From positions 1 to 34,591 of the forward strand of contig DASYSA010000183.1 of NCBI GenBank assembly GCA_036003885.1: 34,591 nt of DNA, read 5' to 3'. Below the pieces are notes generated by a model, which was not told the DNA's origin, made no database searches, and saw only the letters and a program-made list of their open reading frames with translations. This document shows, one piece after another, positions 29,278-34,591 of this stretch. Made by a program: the position numbers and the translations under genes. Positions within the stretch are counted from its first letter, which is position 1; each line of letters begins with the position of its first letter. This DNA is from DASYSA01 sp036003885 (GTDB lineage: Bacteria > Acidobacteriota > Blastocatellia > UBA7656).

Positions 29278-31536
29278 TCAAGGGACCGGTTCTCGGGGTG
29301 TGGATCTCCCGGCGTCGTTCCATGCACGCCCGAGCTTCTGGTACTCGCGCCGTGCTGCGCCGATCAAGTGCGGCATCCTGATCACCTGGCCGTCGCTTGC
29401 CGCGAAGAAGGCCGCCGCCAGCGCGATGCTTTTGATATTCCCCCCGGCAAGTCTTACGTCTCGCGCCAGGACCGCGAAGTCTACGTCTTCGGCTATTGGC
29501 GCCTCACTGGGAAAGATCACTTCCCAGATTCGCCGGCGATAATCCTCGTCCGGGAACGGGAACTCAACGATGAACTGCATTCGCCGCACGAATGCCTCGT
29601 CCATGTTCTGGCGCAAGTTGGTTGCCAGTATCGCGATCCCGTCGTACTCCTCCATCTTCTGAAGTAAGTAGCCGATCTCAATGTTGGCGTAGCGATCGTG
29701 CGCGTCTTTAACTTCAGAACGCTTACCGAAGAGCGCGTCGGCTTCGTCGAAGAACAGAATCGCGGCGCTCGACTGCGCTTCGCGAAAAATGTTGTGCAGA
29801 TTCTTCTCCGTCTCGCCGATGTACTTGCTTACCACCTGGGACAGGTCGATTTTGTAGAGGTCGAGTTGCAGCTCGTTTGCAATCACTTCAGCGGCCATAG
29901 TCTTGCCGGTGCCGGGCGGGCCCGAGAACAGCGCATTTAGCCCTTTGCCCAGCGACAGCTTTCTATCAAAGCCCCATTCACCGTAAACGATGTGCCTGTA
30001 CTTCGCCTGATTGCAGATCTCTCTGATCTGCGACAATTGATCGGGCGGTAGCACGATGTCGTCCCAGACGTATTTAGCCTCAACCTTGCGAGCGAGGGCT
30101 CCCAATTTCGGACTGGATTGTGCCCGACAGGCAGCATGCAAATCGTCAACTGTCACCTGAGCAGCGTCAGGCGAGCGCCAGCGCGCCAGATTCTGCGCCT
30201 CAACCAGAGCATCTCGAATCTGGCCCGGCGTTAGCCTGAACTTGCTCGCCAAAGCGCCGGGATCCACGTCGAGGGCAATAGCACTGCCTCCCTCGAGACC
30301 GTCTGCCCAAAGCTGCTTTCGCGCTTTTTCATCGGGGATTGGGAAATCCTCAGAGATAAATACCTCTCCTTCCAGGAGTCCTAGTGGCTTCCAGGGCCGG
30401 CTGCCGCATAAGAATGTCAATCCGGAAAAAGTACGAACCGCCTCGAGGAGCCGCTTCAATTGAGGGCGATGCCGATCGTCATCGGCGAGCAAGCCATCGA
30501 AGTTCTCCAGGCACAGCGCCGCCTGTTGCAACAGTGCTTCGCGGCCAAGCAACCATATGATCTCCTCAAAGGGGATTTGCGCCGCAAGCATTCCGCTGAC
30601 GTCGCCAACAACCAGAGGGAAACCGAGGTCGAAGCAGATGGCCTTCGCCAGCGAACTCTTCCCCGACCCATAGGGTCCAGAGAAGAAGAGGACGAGGTTC
30701 CCTTTTCCTGCCCTCGTCTCCTTGAAATGCGACCGGGCGAGTCCAGCTAGCCGCCCTCGTATCTCCTCATCACGTTCCGTCAAACGCGATGGCTCTGCGT
30801 GGGGAGGAAACAAACGAGCGACGCGCCCAAGTTGAGCATCCATTTGGCCGAAGTCGAGGAGGAAGTTCACAATCCGATCATCGAGCTTGAGAGGACGCGA
30901 CAGCAGAGGAAGGGGACGATCCGGCAGGCTCTCAGTCATTTGCAACAGGCGATGCTTCAGCAGCGGGGCATGTTGGTCAAACGCCAACCGGGCTTCCACA
31001 GCTTCTTCTGTGGTATGGCAGACCAGGCTCAGGACGAGATCAACACTCGGACTCTTGCGAGTTACATCATCCTGCAAGTAGCCGTAAAGCTTCTCGTACT
31101 TTCGATCCAGTTCGATAGCGAGGCAGATCAATAGAGACTGCTCTTCAAAACGAGTGAGGTTGAAAAGCTGTGACAGGCGCGGCAGCGACAGATCTATGCC
31201 CTCGTTCAAGCTGATTGAGCGGCGCCGCTCGATCCGGGATTCAAGCTGGTTCAAAGACTCAGCTAAGGTCAGAGCCTTTGAGTCATCGGGCGGCGTGACG
31301 CTCCCGCCTGTCGATGCATCGTCGGACTCTTCAAGCAGTCCGGCTACTTCTTCTTCTGAGATCACCAAACCCTTGAACTGATCCAGAGGATTGGCCGGTT
31401 GCCGCTTGCTCTGCTTGAGCACCTCGAGGTGTATGAGCAAGTCCAGGCGCCTCAGCTCATCGGAGATATGCGCCCAGCTTGAAGGATAAGGGGTATCCTC
31501 GTCGGTCCTTCGAGGCTCTGTTGCCGCTTCTGGCAT
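29278..31536 (-). CDS. Tandem AAA+ ATPase of the eCIS (Afp15-like)
   Basis: 752 residues, the first gene of the eCIS run. A helical N-terminal region (about 1-270) is followed by two AAA+ modules. The first has a Walker A FSGPYGSGKSS (about 287-295) but its Walker B-like strand is LCLENFDGL, lacking the usual acidic pair, so it is probably weak or inactive. The second has GPPGTGKTMAAEVIANELQL (about 539-546), Walker B LFFDEADALFGKR (about 594-600), sensor ILATNLRQNMDEAFVRRM and an arginine finger pair. In PVC and Afp the ATPase is needed for assembly or cargo loading and is not part of the particle. The start is the ATG at 31536; the site before it is weak. Confidence 0.92.
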   Translation of the reverse strand: MPEAATEPRRTDEDTPYPSSWAHISDELRRLDLLIHLEVLKQSKRQPANPLDQFKGLVISEEEVAGLLEESDDASTGGSVTPPDDSKALTLAESLNQLESRIERRRSISLNEGIDLSLPRLSQLFNLTRFEEQSLLICLAIELDRKYEKLYGYLQDDVTRKSPSVDLVLSLVCHTTEEAVEARLAFDQHAPLLKHRLLQMTESLPDRPLPLLSRPLKLDDRIVNFLLDFGQMDAQLGRVARLFPPHAEPSRLTERDEEIRGRLAGLARSHFKETRAGKGNLVLFFSGPYGSGKSSLAKAICFDLGFPLVVGDVSGMLAAQIPFEEIIWLLGREALLQQAALCLENFDGLLADDDRHRPQLKRLLEAVRTFSGLTFLCGSRPWKPLGLLEGEVFISEDFPIPDEKARKQLWADGLEGGSAIALDVDPGALASKFRLTPGQIRDALVEAQNLARWRSPDAAQVTVDDLHAACRAQSSPKLGALARKVEAKYVWDDIVLPPDQLSQIREICNQAKYRHIVYGEWGFDRKLSLGKGLNALFSGPPGTGKTMAAEVIANELQLDLYKIDLSQVVSKYIGETEKNLHNIFREAQSSAAILFFDEADALFGKRSEVKDAHDRYANIEIGYLLQKMEEYDGIAILATNLRQNMDEAFVRRMQFIVEFPFPDEDYRRRIWEVIFPSEAPIAEDVDFAVLARDVRLAGGNIKSIALAAAFFAASDGQVIRMPHLIGAARREYQKLGRAWNDAGRSTPREPVP

Positions 31537-32105
31537 CACTCTTCTCTTGAGGACTCACCGCCAGTTTCGAGCATCCGGACGTCACTCTAAGAAAGTCCAC
31601 ACAACTCTCTCACCAGTGAGTTGGTGGCCATCTTCAAAACCCCTCCGGGCTCCGCGCATTACCACCTGCGCGTATACAATCACTCCCTGGCGTAGGGATT
31701 ATGTAATCATAGCTTCACGTATTAAGATGTCTAAACTCCGGTGAGGAGCGTTCCGCTTCTGATTGTTTCGAGTCGGTGAACTCTGAGGATGCGGTCTGGA
31801 CATAGCATCTTGTTTGATCTGGCCATCACCGTCGATTAGGCTCGCCTGCCGCCTTCAACCCCAGCCTCTTACCATTAAGGACACAAGACCAGGTGAGAAA
31901 GTAAGAATCTGGACACGTCGTGTTGCTGGTGCTCAACTGGTCTCAACCAGCTAACCACAACCATCGTCACTTACGAGCGCCGGCAAAACGACAAGTTTAA
32001 GGAACAACGGCAACAAGAAGTCGTGGATAGCTCCGCAACTGAACGAAAACGGAGAGCGATAATACAATAGCTTTACCCTCCCTTGTCAACAAAATTGCGG
32101 TTGAG

Positions 32106-32298
32106 GGGTGCGCGTCACGATTTTGCGCACACAGCCTGCCGTGGAATTCCCGGGGGAGTCACAGAAGGCAGAGTTGCCGCGGGGTCAGGCACTCGATTCC
32201 TCGATTCCAAGCGATGGATGACATCAAAATCGTGGAATCGAGTGCCTGACCCCGTCACCCCGTCTCTGGCTTCTCGCGCAAAATAGTGACGCGCACCC
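32106..32298. mobile_element. MITE-like element with nested inverted repeats and 9-bp flanking direct repeat
   Basis: Terminal inverted repeats of 23 bases with one mismatch lie at 32106-32128 (starting GGGTGCGCGTCAC) and 32276-32298 (ending GTGACGCGCACCC). Both sides are flanked by GCGGTTGAG (32097-32105 and 32299-32307), a likely target-site duplication. Inside is a second, perfect 21-base inverted repeat (32180-32200 and 32234-32254; core GGGGTCAGGCACTCGATTCC) with a 33-base loop. There is no transposase frame in its 193 bp, so any movement would be driven in trans. The GTCAGGCAC core recalls palindromes associated with REP-type (Y1 transposase) elements, from memory only. Confidence 0.7.
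32180..32254. repeat. Perfect 21-bp inverted repeat inside the MITE-like element
   Basis: The arms at 32180-32200 and 32234-32254 are exact reverse complements, and the 33-bp loop includes a second copy of TCGATTCC directly after the left arm. As RNA it would form a very stable hairpin. It could be a separate REPIN-like unit carried inside the larger element. Confidence 0.85.
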
Positions 32299-32388
32299 GC
32301 GGTTGAGGGCCAGGGGGGGTGCAAATAAGACTCGGACTTCCTGGGAGGTCACGGTCTTGACTCATTCACTCCACGTTGCTTGACGAGC

Positions 32389-32422
32389 GCCCGTCTCATT
32401 AACACCCTACTTCAGTGGGGTG
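32389..32422. repeat. Dispersed hairpin repeat, copy 3
   Basis: GCCCGTCTCATTAACACCCT followed by ACTTCAGTGGGGTG aligns with copy 1 at 19221-19255 (shared TCATTAACA and ACTTCAGTG). The stem (CCCTACTTCAGTGGGG) is nearly palindromic. It lies about 50 bp past the stop of the HExxH protein gene on the minus strand. Confidence 0.65.
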
Positions 32423-32472
32423 CCTGGTGGAAGAACGTTGCTGGCGGAACCGTTTTAACGGTTTGGCGCGAG

Positions 32473-33816
32473 TTACTCCTTTTTCTTGAGAACGTAATCT
32501 CCCTGCCGCTTGTCAGCCACGACCGCCCACCCTTCCTTCAATTCGATCGTCCAGCCATCTCCTCGGATTGTTGGCGTCTCAGTGGCCGTGGGAGCGGATA
32601 ACACTACGCGGTCAAATGTCGACGTTATCAAAGCCCCTTTCGATGCCGTCAGTATTCCCCAGACGTCCACGATCCTGATCTCCGGGTAAACCGAGCCGGA
32701 ACCTTCGAGGGGTTGTACTTGATTCGGATCAAACTGCATGCTCATCTGTTGAAGCGGGATTCGGAGCAGAGGCCCCTCAACGAAGCGTGCGCGCATTTCG
32801 GCTTCACGCTTCCGTCGCAACGCATCACTCTCCGCTTCCGCAACTCGCAACGTGGCGCCGTCGTACCTCAACGCCGACGCCTCAGCGAGTCCCTTCGAAG
32901 GAACGCGCGCTTTCAATGAGAGGCTGTGAGCGAGCAGCGAACCGAGGTCATCGCCGGGCTTGAGCCCCTTGCGCCAGTTCGGACGTGCTTCATCAAGCAA
33001 GACCCCGTAGGCTGGACCGCTCGCATAGGCAAATGAACGCACGAAGGTTGCGTTATCTTCGACCTCGTCGAGCAGCTTTACGGCAAAAGCCGATTGACCC
33101 GGGTGCCCGCTCAGCTTGACCCCGGTGTACTGTGCCAGGCCTTCGTGCATTTCCAGCGCACGCTCCTCGGCTTCCGCATTCGCGAAGAGACTTCTGCGCA
33201 TGAACCTGAACGTCAACGCATCGCTGATTGCCAAACGGCGCCGTCGCCCTTGATGAGTCAGCGCGCTTCGCAGCGCTCGCCATTCAAGTCGCAGCCAGAT
33301 CCTGCCATCGAGCGAGTCGAGATGCGCATTCGACGGGCCCGTAGACGGGAAGCCAATCTCCTCCTGGATCCGATGCCAGGACTCGTGTGCGTAGAGCCGG
33401 CCACGATCATATTTGTCCTTTGGCAAAGGCCAGATCAGCATCGTCCATCTCACACCGGCCCACTGGAGCGCTGTGTAAGCAATATTCACTTTAGGCGGCA
33501 ATGTCCCGACAAAGATCCCGCCCACAGGTTTGAGGAAGCCCTCAAGATCGCTTTGATTGGCGGCAACAGCGCGCGTTCGCGGGTCTGCGAACAACAGTGG
33601 CCCACATAACGAAACGCCCCAAAGCCGGCCGTCATCCACCGAACACAACGACCGGGCTTCGTCGAAGTAGTGCTTCGCCAGCGCCGGGTCGATGGGCTCG
33701 TCTTGCCCGACTGCAAGGCTTCGCCAGATCGACAGGTCCGATCCACAGAGCAGGCCCATCAAAAGAATGAAACAACAGATTGAGCGTTGTTGACCTGTTC
33801 TTCTTTGCCTATACAT
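32473..33816 (-). CDS. Putative secreted HExxH metalloprotease-like protein
   Basis: 447 residues from the ATG at 33816, whose first eight bases overlap the dehydrogenase gene. A TTG at 33861 would add 15 residues. The start fits a signal peptide: basic MYRQRRTGQQRS, then the hydrophobic ICCFILLMGLLCG. At about 143-148 is AHESWHRIQEEIGF, an HExxH zinc-binding motif. Later acidic residues occur in WLRLEWRALRSAL (about 178) and ERALEMHEGLAQYTG (about 216-230), so a gluzincin-like third ligand is plausible but not proven. The rest has no family that I recognise. It is separated from the eCIS genes by 0.9 kb and looks unrelated to them. It is downstream of, and probably co-transcribed with, the dehydrogenase. 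Confidence 0.75.
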   Translation of the reverse strand: MYRQRRTGQQRSICCFILLMGLLCGSDLSIWRSLAVGQDEPIDPALAKHYFDEARSLCSVDDGRLWGVSLCGPLLFADPRTRAVAANQSDLEGFLKPVGGIFVGTLPPKVNIAYTALQWAGVRWTMLIWPLPKDKYDRGRLYAHESWHRIQEEIGFPSTGPSNAHLDSLDGRIWLRLEWRALRSALTHQGRRRRLAISDALTFRFMRRSLFANAEAEERALEMHEGLAQYTGVKLSGHPGQSAFAVKLLDEVEDNATFVRSFAYASGPAYGVLLDEARPNWRKGLKPGDDLGSLLAHSLSLKARVPSKGLAEASALRYDGATLRVAEAESDALRRKREAEMRARFVEGPLLRIPLQQMSMQFDPNQVQPLEGSGSVYPEIRIVDVWGILTASKGALITSTFDRVVLSAPTATETPTIRGDGWTIELKEGWAVVADKRQGDYVLKKKE

Positions 33817-34591
33817 CTGTGAGAGACAGCGGTCGCGGTCGTTTCCCATCAATGTCGTCAAAGCCGTACTCCTCGGCTAATGCTGCCGCCACAAGCACCT
33901 TGCCGCTCTTTTCCATCACATTGGAATCCGACGCCAGTGCAACCACACCGCGCCCTATAAACTGCGGCGATTCAGAGTTGCTCAAGTCAAGCCAGGCGGC
34001 GGCCTCCATGACTTTTTCCGTTCTGACAAGTCCCGGGTACAGCGACACGACGGCAACATTGTAGGCCTTTAGCTCGTTCGACGTATCAGACGTCAGCTTG
34101 TCTGTCGCAGCCTTCGAGACGCCGTATGCCACGTTTCCCAAATGTTTCTGCGCCGCCCAGAATGAGATGTTCACGATCAGCCCACTCCGTTGACTGACCA
34201 TCATCTCCGCAGCAAATTGACTGGCTACATAATGAGCCCGAACGCCGGCCTGAAACATAGAGTCCCAACGGCTGCGTGGTTGCTGCCAGAAGGGGCGCGA
34301 CCAGGTGAACACCCCATCTTCGACCATGTTCTCGTAGCCACCCCAGACGTTGTTCACCAACACGTCGAGACGGTTGTGGTCGGCAGCAATCTGTCGAAAG
34401 ACGGCTTCAACCTGCTGATCGTCACGATGATCGCAGTGAAGAGCAACCCCATGCTCAGCGGCAAACGTCAAGTCCGAATCCGTTCGCCCCGTGACATAAA
34501 CAGTTGCGCCGGCATCGATGAGCTCAAGAGCAATTCCTCTTCCTACACCGCGACTGGCGCCGGTGACCAAAGCGACTTTTCCATGTAATCT
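33809..34591 (-). CDS. Short-chain dehydrogenase/reductase (SDR), 5'-truncated at window edge
   Basis: The frame is open to the right edge (preceding residues read RLHGKVALVTGASRG), so the true start lies outside; about 260 residues are visible. The Rossmann signature TGASRGVGRGIA, a cofactor-specifying VTGRTD after the second strand, NNVWGGYEN in place of NNAG, and the catalytic YGVSK (in GNVAYGVSKAATDKL) with an upstream Ser (VNISFWAAQKHLG) are all present. VVSLYPGLVRTEKVMEAAAW matches the DHRS1-like SDR branch. It should be an NAD(P)-dependent oxidoreductase of unknown substrate. The stop overlaps the next gene by 8 bp. Confidence 0.92.
   Translation of the reverse strand, partial: RLHGKVALVTGASRGVGRGIALELIDAGATVYVTGRTDSDLTFAAEHGVALHCDHRDDQQVEAVFRQIAADHNRLDVLVNNVWGGYENMVEDGVFTWSRPFWQQPRSRWDSMFQAGVRAHYVASQFAAEMMVSQRSGLIVNISFWAAQKHLGNVAYGVSKAATDKLTSDTSNELKAYNVAVVSLYPGLVRTEKVMEAAAWLDLSNSESPQFIGRGVVALASDSNVMEKSGKVLVAAALAEEYGFDDIDGKRPRPLSLTDV

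Larger units (their letters stand above)
31537..32472. other. Long intergenic region upstream of the eCIS genes
   Basis: 936 bp without a supported gene. It must contain the promoter for the minus-strand eCIS genes, but no convincing -35/-10 pair is visible in the first 200 bp before 31536. That part is AT-richer around 31680-31740 and includes a small palindrome GATTATGTAATC. The middle (31760-32095) shows no reading frame or RNA gene that I can support. The rest holds the MITE-like element at 32106-32298 and a copy of the hairpin repeat at 32389-32422, close to the stop of the HExxH gene. Confidence 0.5.

Noticed and set aside
31680..31740. AT-rich stretch as the eCIS promoter
   Set aside because: TGTATA-like and TTACAT-like hexamers can be found, but spacing and match are too poor to report a promoter.
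1..34591. tRNA, rRNA or riboswitch genes
   Set aside because: No cloverleaf, rRNA-like stretch or known riboswitch motif was recognised on either strand by eye.

Overview
The window comes from a GC-rich bacterium, most likely an Acidobacteriota member (Blastocatellia-like). The clues are an ATPase-less duplicated MacB/FtsX permease of the 'acidobacterial duplicated orphan permease' type, a DUF433/DUF5615 toxin-antitoxin pair and the style of the injection-system genes. The taxonomic assignment is an inference; no rRNA or tRNA gene was seen.

Layout. Positions 1-1296 (+) hold the 3' end of a large TPR protein, possibly the C-terminus of a STAND/NACHT-type ATPase. Two minus-strand toxin-antitoxin pairs follow (DUF433/DUF5615 at 1369-2117, Phd/RelE at 5145-5767), on either side of an FtsX-type permease gene (2426-4822, +). 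From 31536 down to 6021 the minus strand carries a nearly uninterrupted gene run encoding a complete-looking extracellular contractile injection system (eCIS; Afp/PVC/MAC-like). After it come about 0.9 kb of non-coding DNA with a MITE-like element (32106-32298), a putative secreted HExxH protein (32473-33816, -) and a truncated short-chain dehydrogenase (33809 to the right edge, -).

In transcription order the eCIS genes are: tandem AAA+ ATPase (Afp15-like); an eCIS-core (DUF4157) protein with a candidate Cys-His papain/NlpC-like C-terminal domain; a beta-propeller-like protein; a second DUF4157 protein ending in an OmpA domain; a small unknown; a DUF4255 (Afp16-like) terminator fused to a carboxypeptidase-regulatory-like domain; two sheath proteins; inner tube 1; a tail-assembly-chaperone-like gene overlapping a -1-frame ORF (DUF6760-like); inner tube 2; a 501-aa disordered protein in the Afp6 position; a LysM baseplate adaptor (Afp7); a split spike (gpD-like plus gpV-like, together Afp8); a PAAR tip (Afp10); a gp25 wedge (Afp9); two related baseplate-J proteins (Afp11/12-type); a phage tail protein I; a fibre protein; and a small coiled-coil protein. 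Many genes overlap by 1-4 nt or sit a few bases apart, so they are probably translated in a coupled way. Tube, sheath, baseplate and spike would form the syringe, the ATPase would help assembly or loading, the fibre would bind the target, and the DUF4157 proteins are the best cargo or accessory candidates.

Most notable: (i) a textbook-looking -1 ribosomal frameshift signal (G-GGG-GGG heptamer, 5-nt spacer, two-part stem-loop) at the end of the chaperone-like gene, which would fuse it to the DUF6760-like frame as in the G/GT genes of phage lambda; (ii) no recognisable tape-measure protein, with the disordered Afp6-position protein carrying about six copies of a short hydrophobic-Arg/Lys motif that resembles the IQRK motifs of DUF4157 proteins; (iii) a DUF4157 protein with a candidate enzymatic C-terminus; (iv) a 193-bp MITE-like element with nested inverted repeats; and (v) a hairpin repeat present three times, twice inside the eCIS gene run.
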